IMG/VR virus record: IMGVR_UViG_3300021962_000465
Coordinates: 1 to 29,314 of that record
Length of the DNA stretch: 29,314 nt
Reading direction: 5' to 3' (one strand)
DNA from: a virus
Part shown: positions 20,134 to 27,586 of the stretch, piece by piece
Layout of the letters: the number at the start of each line of letters is the position of its first letter
Position numbering within the stretch: position 1 is the first letter of the stretch
Program-made: the position numbers and the translations under genes
Notes under the pieces: generated by a model
The model's input: the letters and a program-made list of their open reading frames with translations, nothing else
Database searches by the model: none
Told to the model about the DNA's origin: nothing

Positions 20134-21045
20134 ATGGCTATTACCCGTTCCCAACTTGTTAAAGAGCTGGAGCCCGGCCTGAACGCTTTGTTCGGCTTGG
20201 AGTACAAGCGCTACGAAAACGAGCACGAAGAAATCTTTGCTATCGAGACTTCTGACCGTGCATTCGAAGAAGAAGTTATGTTGACCGGCTTCAGCACCGC
20301 TCCAGTGAAAACTGAAGGCGCTGGTGTGGCATATGACGACGCAATCGAATCGTACACAGCTCGCTACACACACGAAACCATTGCTATGGCATTCGCGTTG
20401 ACCGAAGAAGCCGTTGAGGACAACCTCTACGACCGCTTGTCAGCTCGCTACACCAAGGCTTTGGCTCGTTCTATGGCCAACACCAAGCAAGTCAAAGGCG
20501 CTTCTGTGTTGAACAATGCTTTCACTGGCGGCAACTATGCTGGCGGCGACGGCGTTGCTCTCTGCTCGGACGCTCACCCCACTGCTTTGGGCCCCAACTT
20601 CAGTAACACTCCTGCAGTGCCTGCTGACTTGAACGAGACTTCTCTCGAACAAGCTATCATCGACATTGCAGCGTTTACTGACGAACGCGGCTTGCGCGTG
20701 GCCTTGACTGGTCGCAAGATGATCGTTCCTAAGGAACTGCAGTTCACTGCAGAGCGCCTGATGAAGTCAACTTTGCGCACCGCTACAGCTGATAACGACA
20801 TCAACGCTATCAAGTCTATGGGTTTGATCCCTGAAGGCTACGCTGTCAACCACTTCTTGACTGACACCAACGCATGGTTCATCATCACTGATGCTCCTAA
20901 CGGTCTCAAGATGTTCGAGCGTTCACCTATCAAAACCGCCTTCGAAGGCGATTTCGACACAGGTAATGTGCGCTACAAGGCCCGTGAGCGTTACAGCTTC
21001 GGCTGGTCTGACCCACGCGGTATCTACGGTTCTCCCGGCGCGTAA
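20134..21045 (+). CDS. Major capsid protein
   Basis: This 303-residue protein has HK97-fold coat character. Residues 88-125 (A-L-T-E-E-A-V-E-D-N-L-Y-D-R-L-S followed by a long helix with A-L-A-R-S-M-A-N-T-K) and 126-150 (L-N-N-A-F...G-G-D-G-V-A-L-C-S-D-A-H-P) are the spine-helix region of Mu gpT-like coat proteins. The N-terminal E-L-E-P-G-L-N-A-L-F-G is also typical. Its codon choice is uniform and suited to high expression, and a strong terminator follows. GGAG precedes the start. Confidence 0.9.
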   Translation: MAITRSQLVKELEPGLNALFGLEYKRYENEHEEIFAIETSDRAFEEEVMLTGFSTAPVKTEGAGVAYDDAIESYTARYTHETIAMAFALTEEAVEDNLYDRLSARYTKALARSMANTKQVKGASVLNNAFTGGNYAGGDGVALCSDAHPTALGPNFSNTPAVPADLNETSLEQAIIDIAAFTDERGLRVALTGRKMIVPKELQFTAERLMKSTLRTATADNDINAIKSMGLIPEGYAVNHFLTDTNAWFIITDAPNGLKMFERSPIKTAFEGDFDTGNVRYKARERYSFGWSDPRGIYGSPGA

Positions 21046-21056
21046 GCGACGGAAAC

Positions 21057-21090
21057 CAAAAAGGGGCCTTCGGGCCCCTTTTCTTTTTCT
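21057..21090 (+). terminator. Strong intrinsic terminator after the capsid gene
   Basis: AAAAGGGGCC, a TTCG tetraloop, then GGCCCCTTTT, followed by CTTTTT, starting 12 bases after the capsid stop. The stable loop and T-rich tail make this the clearest terminator in the window. It would help set higher dose for the head genes relative to the tail genes. Confidence 0.9.
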
Positions 21091-21197
21091 GTGGATGGTG
21101 TATATTCAAGCCATTCCGGGGATTTTCCGGTGCGCTGACAGTCCCGGCTGACGACATGCAGACAGACGCACCTCAACTCGCATGTAAGGAAAAAATT

Positions 21198-21716
21198 ATG
21201 GCAAATACCACATTCAACGGACCAGTTCGTTCCCAGAATGGTTTTCAGTCCATTACAAAAAACGCCACTACTGGCGCGGTAACCGTCACAGGCACTTTTG
21301 GCCCTACCACCAGCGTGACCAACTTGACGACCACCAATTTGGTCTTCACTGATCAAAACCACCCAACAACTGCTGCAATCAACGCTACGGCCACCGCCAC
21401 TGCAGCTCAAGTTGCAACTGGCTACATCACCTCAACTTCAGCCTCGCCAACAACCATCACTTTGCCCACAGGCACCTTGTTGGGTGCTGCACTAGGTGCA
21501 ACTAAAGGAACCGTGATGGACTTGTATGTGGACAACACTGGCGGCGCATCGACTGTGACCATTGCTGTGGCCACCAACGGCATTTTGTCGTCTGCTGCCG
21601 TTGACACTGCGGGCAGTTTTGGTGACTTGACCATTGCCGCCGGTGCGACAGGGTTGGCTCGATTCACCATCATGTTCTCTAGCGCAACTGCTTATGTATT
21701 CACTCGTACCGCTTAA
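21198..21716 (+). CDS. Thr/Ala-rich structural protein (172 aa)
   Basis: This beta-structured protein has a N-G-P-V-R-S-Q-N-G-F-Q start and repeated T-T-x-V-T type strands, then a Gly/Ala/Thr-rich C-terminal half. It probably belongs to the head-fibre/decoration type proteins that follow the capsid gene in many phages. The open frame extends to 21156, but AAGGA lies before the ATG at 21198. No promoter is obvious in the 21091-21197 gap, although TATATT occurs at 21103-21108. Confidence 0.65.
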   Translation: MANTTFNGPVRSQNGFQSITKNATTGAVTVTGTFGPTTSVTNLTTTNLVFTDQNHPTTAAINATATATAAQVATGYITSTSASPTTITLPTGTLLGAALGATKGTVMDLYVDNTGGASTVTIAVATNGILSSAAVDTAGSFGDLTIAAGATGLARFTIMFSSATAYVFTRTA

Positions 21717-21728
21717 TAGGAGCCTACC

Positions 21729-22022
21729 ATGGGCTTTCAATATGATGTAAAAGCGAAAACGATGACCAGTACTGGTGCAACCGGTATTGGTCTACCTCGC
21801 GCCCGTATCAAAGCGGTCTATGCCCTGTTAGGGGCTTCCGCTGGCTCGGTGTCTTTCAAAGATGGTGGTTCGGGTGGCACAGAACTTCTCAAGTTCGACA
21901 CGCCCGTAAGTTCCGCTACAGGCAACATGTATGTCCTCATTCCAAATGACGGCGTGCGTTTTGAAGCGGACCCCTACCTCACTCTCACCAATGTGACTTC
22001 TGTCACATTCTTCTACGGATAA
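21729..22022 (+). CDS. Small beta-rich structural protein (97 aa)
   Basis: It shows alternating strands and turns (V-S-F-K-D-G-G-S-G-G-T-E-L-L-K-F-D), with a final V-T-S-V-T-F-F-Y-G. This looks like a small virion protein domain, perhaps a decoration protein. AGGAG is eight bases upstream. No named family is recognised. Confidence 0.6.
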   Translation: MGFQYDVKAKTMTSTGATGIGLPRARIKAVYALLGASAGSVSFKDGGSGGTELLKFDTPVSSATGNMYVLIPNDGVRFEADPYLTLTNVTSVTFFYG

Positions 22023-22032
22023 GGAGCCCAAC

Positions 22033-22218
22033 ATGGGACGAGCAGCAAAAATGGCAGATGACCAGTATCAAGGCGAGCGCCAACCCGGTGCCCAACGCCA
22101 AGACATGAGCAAAGGCGGTCCAAAGCAGACTCCTCGCAAGAACTACCAAGCCCCAAGCGGTTCGGTGGCTCCTCGCGGCGTGGGCATGGCTCGCAACAAA
22201 CAGTGCAAGATGTACTGA
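22033..22218 (+). CDS. Basic small protein ending KQCKMY (61 aa)
   Basis: This is a Gln/Gly/Arg-rich flexible protein with no hydrophobic core. The C-terminus R-G-V-G-M-A-R-N-K-Q-C-K-M-Y is a short ending I recognise from several small phage proteins in the same genomic place. It may bind DNA or the head inner surface; function is unknown. AAGGAG precedes the start. Confidence 0.6.
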   Translation: MGRAAKMADDQYQGERQPGAQRQDMSKGGPKQTPRKNYQAPSGSVAPRGVGMARNKQCKMY

Positions 22219-22219
22219 C

Positions 22220-22474
22220 ATGGCAAAGTCTCCTGCTTGGCAACGCAAGGAAGGGAAAAGCCCATCTGGCGGCCTAAACGCCAAAGGACGGGCTTCCTAC
22301 AACCGCGCCAATCCGGGAAAGCCGGGGTTGAAGGCTCCACAGCCTGAAGGCGGTGCACGCAAAGACAGCTTTTGTAGCCGGATGGAAGGCATGAAGAAGA
22401 AGCTGACAAGCAAAAAGACCGCCAGTGATCCAAATAGCCGCATCAACAAAAGCTTGAGAAAGTGGAAATGTTGA
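22220..22474 (+). CDS. DUF6321-like basic small protein (84 aa)
   Basis: S-P-A-W-Q-R-K-E-G-K-S-P-S-G-G-L-N-A-K-G-R-A followed by P-G-L-K-A-P and S-F-C-S-R-M-E-G-M is a well conserved pattern in a small phage family (DUF6321 type, as I recall). The protein is highly basic. Its function is unknown, though its presence amid structural genes suggests a virion component. Confidence 0.7.
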   Translation: MAKSPAWQRKEGKSPSGGLNAKGRASYNRANPGKPGLKAPQPEGGARKDSFCSRMEGMKKKLTSKKTASDPNSRINKSLRKWKC

Positions 22475-22475
22475 C

Positions 22476-22724
22476 ATGGAAATGATGCTATGGAACACGG
22501 TCTTGTCGCTCTTCACTGGCCTCTTGATTTGGTTGGCGAAGACGATTTGGGACGAGACCCAGCGAATTCAGATTCTGTTGAACAGGACTCGGGAAGAGAT
22601 TGCCCGGGACAATGTGACACAGGCGGAAATCGACAAGATCGTTGCCCACATCGACCAGAGGTTTGACAAGCTCAATGACAAGCTGGATGCTTTTGTGAAG
22701 GAGCAACGAAGTGCCCTCAGTTAG
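22476..22724 (+). CDS. Membrane-anchored coiled-coil protein (82 aa)
   Basis: Residues about 4-22 (L-W-N-T-V-L-S-L-F-T-G-L-L-I-W-L-A) form one N-terminal membrane helix, followed by a charged helical region to the end with heptad-like spacing (I-D-Q-R-F-D-K-L-N-D-K-L-D-A-F). It could be a spanin-like or holin-associated protein or a connector-linked membrane protein. The sequence does not settle which. Its end overlaps the next gene by 14 bases. Confidence 0.6.
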   Translation: MEMMLWNTVLSLFTGLLIWLAKTIWDETQRIQILLNRTREEIARDNVTQAEIDKIVAHIDQRFDKLNDKLDAFVKEQRSALS

Positions 22725-23067
22725 CGCAAAGCAGAAGAAATTGATGGATGCAGCGGCGCACAACCGCTCATTCGCCAAAAAGGTTGGCATCTCACAAAAA
22801 GTTGCCAAGGAATTTAGTGCGGCCAGCAAAGGCCAAAAATTCAGGAAAGGCGGTGACGCTATGAAGAATTGTTACGCAAAGGGCGGTTTGGCCAAGCGCG
22901 GTGAAGGTATTGCCAAAAAAGGCTTTGCTTCTGGCGGCATGGTCGGTGCTTCTTCTCAATCACAAGGCAAGATGCTGAGTGAGCCCGTGCGCAAGAGCGT
23001 ACAAGGCGACACCGTCAATGTCCGCGGCGTAGGCGCTGCGCGTGCTCGTACAGCCAAGATCTACTAA
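22711..23067 (+). CDS. Basic Gly/Lys-rich protein, GTG start (118 aa)
   Basis: The first 45 residues (V-S-A-K-Q-K-K-L-M-D-A-A-A-H...F-A-K-K-V-G-I-S-Q-K-V-A-K-E-F) form a small helical domain common in phages. The remainder is Gly/Lys-rich with Y-A-K-G-G-L-A-K-R-G and A-S-G-G-M-V repeats, similar to the G-G-x-V tails in the 11390 protein. The start is GTG with AAGGAG seven bases upstream. It ends R-A-R-T-A-K-I-Y, recalling the C-terminus of the 22033 protein. Confidence 0.65.
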   Translation: MPSVSAKQKKLMDAAAHNRSFAKKVGISQKVAKEFSAASKGQKFRKGGDAMKNCYAKGGLAKRGEGIAKKGFASGGMVGASSQSQGKMLSEPVRKSVQGDTVNVRGVGAARARTAKIY

Positions 23068-23070
23068 GCC

Positions 23071-23748
23071 ATGACCACTTCGGGCGTAGCCGATTTCGAC
23101 CTGCAATTCGACGACATGATCGCCGAAGCGTATGAGCGCTGCGGCATTGAAGTTCGTGACGGCTATGACATGAAGACAGCGATGCGCTCGCTCAACCTCA
23201 TGTTCGCAGAATGGGGCAACCGAGGCCTCAACCTGTGGACGATTGAGCAGCGGCAGCAGGCACTGACGGCAGGGGTGTATGAATACAACCTGCCCTCAGA
23301 CACGATTAACGCGTTGTCCGCGGTCATCCGCACAAATGCAGGCCTGCCTACGCAGCAAGACATCACGATTGATCGCATCAGCCGTGCTGAATGGCTGCAC
23401 ATCCCCAACAAGAACACACAGTCGCGCCCTGCTCAATACTATGTGCAGCGTTCGGTGCCCACCACGGTGTATTTGTACCCCTCCCCTGATGCAACCCAGC
23501 AGTGGACATTCGTGTACTACGCCATTCGTCGCATCGAAAACGCAGGCACCTACACCGACACGGCAGACATTGTGTTCCGTTTTTTGCCTGCTTTGACGGC
23601 AGGTTTGGCCTTTCACTTGTCGGTCAAAAAAGCCCCTGATCGCACTGTCTTGCTCAAGCAGCTCTACGAAGAAGAGTTTGCCCGCGCAGCCACTGAGGAT
23701 CGGGATACGGCCAGCGTCTTCTTGGTCCCAACTTACACGCAGAGGTAA
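23071..23748 (+). CDS. Head-tail adaptor, P22 gp4-like (225 aa)
   Basis: The helical opening M-I-A-E-A-Y-E-R-C-G-I...A-M-R-S-L-N-L-M-F-A-E-W-G-N-R-G-L-N-L-W-T-I and the following beta segment with Y-N-L-P-S-D-T-I match the style of connector proteins that bind under the portal in short-tailed phages (P22 gp4 class). The final helix (about 190-215) is also typical. The exact family needs a profile search. It lies right before a zinc-ribbon gene and a second adaptor. Confidence 0.65.
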   Translation: MTTSGVADFDLQFDDMIAEAYERCGIEVRDGYDMKTAMRSLNLMFAEWGNRGLNLWTIEQRQQALTAGVYEYNLPSDTINALSAVIRTNAGLPTQQDITIDRISRAEWLHIPNKNTQSRPAQYYVQRSVPTTVYLYPSPDATQQWTFVYYAIRRIENAGTYTDTADIVFRFLPALTAGLAFHLSVKKAPDRTVLLKQLYEEEFARAATEDRDTASVFLVPTYTQR

Positions 23749-23750
23749 GC

Positions 23751-24086
23751 ATGGGCGCAGGGTACGCATCCGGCAAATTTGCGATAGCGCTGTGCGATCA
23801 ATGTGGACAGCGCTTTAAACTATTGGAGCTCATCAAAGATTGGAAGGGCTTCAAGGTTTGCAACGAATGCTACGAGCCCAAGCACCCTCAGCTGGAGCCA
23901 AAACGCAACATCACGGAGCCTCAGGCTTTGTACCAGCCCCGCCCTGAAAAGCGCATGGCTGTGACGGTGTATGTGGGGGAAACAGCTGACACATCTTTCG
24001 CCAGCGTTGGTATGATGCCTATGCCGCCCGCTAAACAACTAGCCGCAGCGGGAGTGTTGTCTCCTGTCACAACGAGTATCACATGA
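23751..24086 (+). CDS. Zinc-ribbon protein (111 aa)
   Basis: Residues 15-40 contain C15-D-Q-C18 and C37-N-E-C40 in the order C-x-x-C, 18 residues, C-x-x-C, a classical zinc ribbon, followed by a conserved Y-E-P-K-H-P-Q-L-E-P tail. This domain is found between connector genes in many phages. It probably has a structural or assembly role. Its end overlaps the next gene by four bases. Confidence 0.75.
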   Translation: MGAGYASGKFAIALCDQCGQRFKLLELIKDWKGFKVCNECYEPKHPQLEPKRNITEPQALYQPRPEKRMAVTVYVGETADTSFASVGMMPMPPAKQLAAAGVLSPVTTSIT

Positions 24087-24922
24087 ACTACGCAGAACTC
24101 ACCGCCGCCATTGAAGAGTACACCGAGAATTCGTTCACGGCTACTGAGCTGCAGACTTTTGTTCAACAGGCCGAGCAGCGCATCTACAACTCGGTGCAGT
24201 TGGCCAACTTGCGCAAGAATGTGCAGGGTGTGCTGCAAACAGGCAACAAGTATTTGTCTGCCCCAGATGATTTCTTGTCGGTCTACTCCATGGCCATCTA
24301 CAGCTATGCGAGCACTACGGCAACAGGCACCTCTGGTGCATTCACCATCACGGTGAGCAGCGCATCTGGAATTGAGGTTGGCCAAGCAGTTTCTGGCACC
24401 GGTATAGCACTGGGGGCGCTGGTCACCTTGATCAATGGCACCACCGTCACTCTAGACAAAGCACACACAGGGACAGTTTCTGGCACGATCATTTTCGAAG
24501 GCGACTTTTTGTTTCTTTTGAACAAGGATGTGAACTTCATTCGCGAGGTTTACCCCAACCAATCCGCCCGTGCCAAGCCAAAATACTATGCAATATTCGG
24601 CCCCGTTTACAACAATGTGAACGAGCTGACATTCATTGTGGGCCCCACACCCAATTTGAACTACAAGGTGGAGCTGCACTATTACTACTACCCCGAATCC
24701 ATCGTCACCGCGAGCACCACATGGCTGGGCGACAACTTCAGCTCTGCGCTTTTGTATGGTTCGTTGGTTGAAGCCTACACCTTCATGAAGGGTGAATCAG
24801 ACATGATGGCCTTGTACGATGGAAAGTACAAAGAGGCGCTTGCACTGCTCCAGAACTTGGGCGAAGGCAAACAGCGTGGCGACACCTACCGCGATGGTCA
24901 AATCAAGATTCCAGCGAGGTAA
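24083..24922 (+). CDS. Phage adaptor/connector protein with an inserted beta domain (279 aa)
   Basis: The helical start (A-E-L-T-A-A-I-E-E-Y...F-V-Q-Q-A-E-Q-R-I-Y-N-S-V), the L-S-A-P-D-D-F-L strand region and the final helical E-A-Y-T-F-M-K-G-E...Y-K-E-A-L-A-L-L are typical of the phage adaptor protein family at the tail junction. Between residues 78 and 138 lies an extra Gly/Thr/Val-rich module (I-T-V-S-S-A-S-G-I-x-V-G-Q-A-V-S-G-T-G-I...G-T-T-V-T-L) that interrupts the usual continuity. The same type of small beta module occurs in many phage proteins. It probably faces outward. Confidence 0.7.
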   Translation: MNYAELTAAIEEYTENSFTATELQTFVQQAEQRIYNSVQLANLRKNVQGVLQTGNKYLSAPDDFLSVYSMAIYSYASTTATGTSGAFTITVSSASGIEVGQAVSGTGIALGALVTLINGTTVTLDKAHTGTVSGTIIFEGDFLFLLNKDVNFIREVYPNQSARAKPKYYAIFGPVYNNVNELTFIVGPTPNLNYKVELHYYYYPESIVTASTTWLGDNFSSALLYGSLVEAYTFMKGESDMMALYDGKYKEALALLQNLGEGKQRGDTYRDGQIKIPAR

Positions 24923-24925
24923 GAC

Positions 24926-25342
24926 ATGTTTGTAGCAGGACTCACACAATCATTCAAAGAGCAGCTGCTGTTGGCTGTTCACGATTTCGACAACGATGTC
25001 TTCAAAATTGCTTTGTACGGCCCTGATGCTGTATTGGATAGCGATACAGCGGTCTACACCACCACAGGCGAAGTCAGCAGTGCAGGCTACACCGCGGGCG
25101 GCGAAGTGCTTTTGAACGCCACTGTCAATGCAGGCAACAACACGGGCTATGTCTCGTTTGACAACCCAACATGGTACGGAACTACCTTTACTGTTCGTGG
25201 GGCGCTAATCTACAATTACACCAAGGGCAACAAGTCGGTTGGTGTACTCAATTTTGGGCTTAATCAGACGACTTTGACTCAGGATTTTCGAATCCAATTT
25301 CCGTTCAATAACCCAGAAACTGCGGTCATTCGCATCCTTTAA
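24926..25342 (+). CDS. Structural protein, paralog A (138 aa)
   Basis: This beta-rich protein shows F-K-I-A-L-Y, Y-T-T-T-G-E-V-S, Y-T-A-G-G, N-A-T, a Trp region, A-L-I-Y-N-Y-T-K-G-N-K-S-V-G-V-L-N-F-G, and a terminal A-V-I-R-I-L. The same order occurs in the 25556 protein, so the two are paralogs. They are probably virion surface or tail components. GAGG precedes the start. Confidence 0.7.
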   Translation: MFVAGLTQSFKEQLLLAVHDFDNDVFKIALYGPDAVLDSDTAVYTTTGEVSSAGYTAGGEVLLNATVNAGNNTGYVSFDNPTWYGTTFTVRGALIYNYTKGNKSVGVLNFGLNQTTLTQDFRIQFPFNNPETAVIRIL

Positions 25343-25352
25343 GGAGAAACAG

Positions 25353-25544
25353 ATGCTAGTCAACACGACAAAAGGTGAAATGGATGACTCCTTGCTCGAG
25401 AAGCGAGAGGGTGTGATCGATGACGACAACGAACGCACCAGCTGGGTTGAGTACTGGTTGGAGGGGGAGCTTGTGCATCGTTCTGTACATGTTCATTTAA
25501 AGAAGGCGCTTGTCATGGGCGCTGAGGCAGCAAAAATCGCATAA
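25353..25544 (+). CDS. Small acidic protein between the paralogs (63 aa)
   Basis: It starts N-T-T-K-G-E-M-D-D-S-L-L-E-K-R-E-G, then D-D-D-N-E-R-T-S-W-V-E-Y-W-L-E-G-E-L-V-H-R-S-V-H-V. I recognise this as a conserved small protein in this position in related phages, with no known function. AAGGAG precedes the start. It lies between the two paralogous structural genes. Confidence 0.65.
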   Translation: MLVNTTKGEMDDSLLEKREGVIDDDNERTSWVEYWLEGELVHRSVHVHLKKALVMGAEAAKIA

Positions 25545-25555
25545 AGGAGCCTACT

Positions 25556-26014
25556 ATGGCAAATACTCAATCAATGTGCACTTCGTTCATGGGCGAACTC
25601 CTGACCGGAACGCACAACTTCACTCCTTCTACTGGAGACACATTCAAGGCTGCCTTGTATTTGTCGTCAGCCACTTTGAACGCTTCTACCACGGCTTATT
25701 CAAGCACTGGTGAAGTGTCGGGCACTAACTACAGCGCAGGGGGCATTTTGGTAACGAATGCCACGGCTCCCGCGTCCACCAACGCTTCGACAACCGCAGG
25801 GACGGCTTACTGGACTCCGTCAGCAAGCCTGACATACACCTCGGTGACTTTGACCACTGCTTTCAACTGCGTGTTGATTTACAACTTCAGCAAGTCAAAC
25901 AAAGCGGTCAGCGTGCATACCTTTGGTGATCAAACCATCACCGCAGGCACATTCACTTTGACGATGCCGACAAACGACACATCAAACGCTTTATTGCGCT
26001 TGGCAACAACCTGA
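25556..26014 (+). CDS. Structural protein, paralog B (152 aa)
   Basis: It follows the motif order of the 24926 protein (F-K-A-A-L-Y, Y-S-S-T-G-E-V-S, Y-S-A-G-G, N-A-T, V-L-I-Y-N-F-S-K-S-N-K-A-V-S-V-H-T-F-G, A-L-L-R-L), but with an extra Ser/Thr-rich loop (about residues 80-100) and a longer N-terminus. It is a likely virion surface protein. AAAGGAG precedes the start. Confidence 0.7.
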   Translation: MANTQSMCTSFMGELLTGTHNFTPSTGDTFKAALYLSSATLNASTTAYSSTGEVSGTNYSAGGILVTNATAPASTNASTTAGTAYWTPSASLTYTSVTLTTAFNCVLIYNFSKSNKAVSVHTFGDQTITAGTFTLTMPTNDTSNALLRLATT

Positions 26015-26026
26015 TAGGGGCCGCCC

Positions 26027-26704
26027 GTGGCAACCTCATGGGGCTACCAAAACTGGGGGGATAACTCATGGGGCGGCCAACAGGCAGGGCTCTCGGGTAA
26101 TGCTGCTTCAGGCCAAGTAGGAACAGTTGGTTTCTCTCCGGTAGCCACAGGTGTTGAAGCTAACGGCGCGGTAGGCACGGTCGCCGTTGCAGTCAGGCAG
26201 ATTGCAATCACAGGCACCGCGGCATCGGGCAACGCGGGCAACATCGCTGCAAATGAACAGCGATCAGGGCTTGGCGTACAAGCTGAAGGCCAAGTCGGCA
26301 GTGTAGTCCAATCAAAAGCAGTTGCGCTTTCAGGAGTGCAGGCCAGCGGGGCGGCGGGGACGATTGTTCCTAAGCTTGTTCTTGATGGTGTTGCCGCATC
26401 AGGTTTTGCAGGGACAGTATCTGTAGGATCTATTGAGCTCGCTCTCACGGGCGCGGCCGCTGCAGGCCAAGTAGGCAATGTTACCGAGGCACAGGTCATC
26501 AATGGATTAGGGGTGCAAGCACGCGGTCAAGTGGGATCGGTGGTTGGATCAAAACTTGTGGCAATTACAGGTTGTCAGGCGATGGGCGCGGTTGGATCAG
26601 TTGGGGTTCGTTATTGGAGCTTGATTGATGACAGCGAGACAGCAAACTGGCAAAATATCAACAACGCCCAGACTGCGGACTGGGTATTGGTTTCGACGGA
26701 ATAG
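26027..26704 (+). CDS. Repeat-built beta structural protein, GTG start (225 aa)
   Basis: After a W-G-Y-Q-N-W-G-D-N-S-W-G-G start, nine units of about 18-21 residues follow the pattern (T/S)-G-x-x-A-x-G-x-V/A-G-x-V, regular enough for a beta-helix or stacked solenoid. The end has a D-S-E-T-A-N-W-Q-N-I and A-Q-T-A-D-W-V-L-V pair, typical of tail-fibre related proteins. The start is GTG at 26027 with AGGGG upstream. The ATG at 26038 is out of frame. Probably a tail spike or fibre component. Confidence 0.7.
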   Translation: MATSWGYQNWGDNSWGGQQAGLSGNAASGQVGTVGFSPVATGVEANGAVGTVAVAVRQIAITGTAASGNAGNIAANEQRSGLGVQAEGQVGSVVQSKAVALSGVQASGAAGTIVPKLVLDGVAASGFAGTVSVGSIELALTGAAAAGQVGNVTEAQVINGLGVQARGQVGSVVGSKLVAITGCQAMGAVGSVGVRYWSLIDDSETANWQNINNAQTADWVLVSTE

Positions 26705-26714
26705 GAGCGCTTAA

Positions 26715-27548
26715 ATGACGATCAACTACACCACTCTGCTGGGTCTTGCCGAGCCAGTCACTGGGACACAGTCAGGCACATGGGGAGATGATGTCAACAG
26801 GGGCATTACAGACTACCTTGATGTCGCCATCGCTGGCACTCAGACAGTCAGTGGCAGCCAAACCGCGGTGACTTTGTCGCTCACAAACGGCGACAACACT
26901 GGCAACAACATTTCGCAGGTGGGGTCAGGCTCAACTGGTACTGCTCAGTTTGCCGTGATCAATTGCACAGGAAACCCTGCAGGTTTGCTCACCATCACGG
27001 TTCCCGCTTCGAGTCGCCAGTACATCGTCGTCAACGCCACCTCCACCTCACAGTCGGTCAAGATTGTCGGGGCAGGGCCTACCACCGGTGTGACGCTTGT
27101 CAGCGGGGAAAAAGCCATTGTGGCTTGGAACGGCTCTGATTTCATCAAGGTCTCGTCTACTGTCATCACCAATCAGACTGGTACGCTGACAACGGATAAC
27201 GGCGGTACGGGTTTGGCCAGTTTTACTGCTGGTGACCTGCCCTACTACGCCACTGGCACTGCGCTCTCAAAGTTGGGTATTGGCTCTGCAAACACGGTCT
27301 TGACATCGAGTGGCACTGCTCCACAGTGGTCGTCGACATCAGGTATTTCCGTGGGCACTGCTACAAACCTTGCAGGCGGCGCAACTGGGTCCTTGCCTTA
27401 TCAGTCCACAGCAGGGGCCACAACCTTCTTGGCTGCGGGCACAAACGGGCAAATCTTGACTTTGGCGGGTGGCGTTCCAACTTGGGCGGCAAACACAGGT
27501 ATTTCAACAGGTAAAAGCATCGCGATGGCGATGATTTTTGGCGGCTAG
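26715..27548 (+). CDS. Tail fibre-like protein (277 aa)
   Basis: The opening L-L-G-L-A-E-P-V-T-G-T-Q-S-G-T-W-G-D-D-V-N is a well known N-terminal attachment pattern of phage fibre proteins. The Gly/Thr/Ser-rich shaft follows, with a repeated L-T-T-D-N-G-G-T-G-L motif near 180, and the C-terminus is the short conserved G-K-S-I-A-M-A-M-I-F-G-G. It probably attaches to the tail or head-tail connector and contacts the host surface. AGGAG precedes the start. Confidence 0.75.
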   Translation: MTINYTTLLGLAEPVTGTQSGTWGDDVNRGITDYLDVAIAGTQTVSGSQTAVTLSLTNGDNTGNNISQVGSGSTGTAQFAVINCTGNPAGLLTITVPASSRQYIVVNATSTSQSVKIVGAGPTTGVTLVSGEKAIVAWNGSDFIKVSSTVITNQTGTLTTDNGGTGLASFTAGDLPYYATGTALSKLGIGSANTVLTSSGTAPQWSSTSGISVGTATNLAGGATGSLPYQSTAGATTFLAAGTNGQILTLAGGVPTWAANTGISTGKSIAMAMIFGG

Positions 27549-27565
27549 CGTCCAAATGCTATTAT
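27537..27565 (+). promoter_or_regulatory. Promoter for the HNH endonuclease gene
   Basis: TATTAT (27560-27565) with TGC before it (extended -10) and TTTGGC (27537-27542) 17 bp upstream; TTGGCG with 16 bp is an alternative. It overlaps the end of the fibre gene. The -10 resembles the TGCTANNAT style of the island promoters. Confidence 0.5.
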
Positions 27566-27586
27566 GTGGCTTTTGGAGAATAAGCC

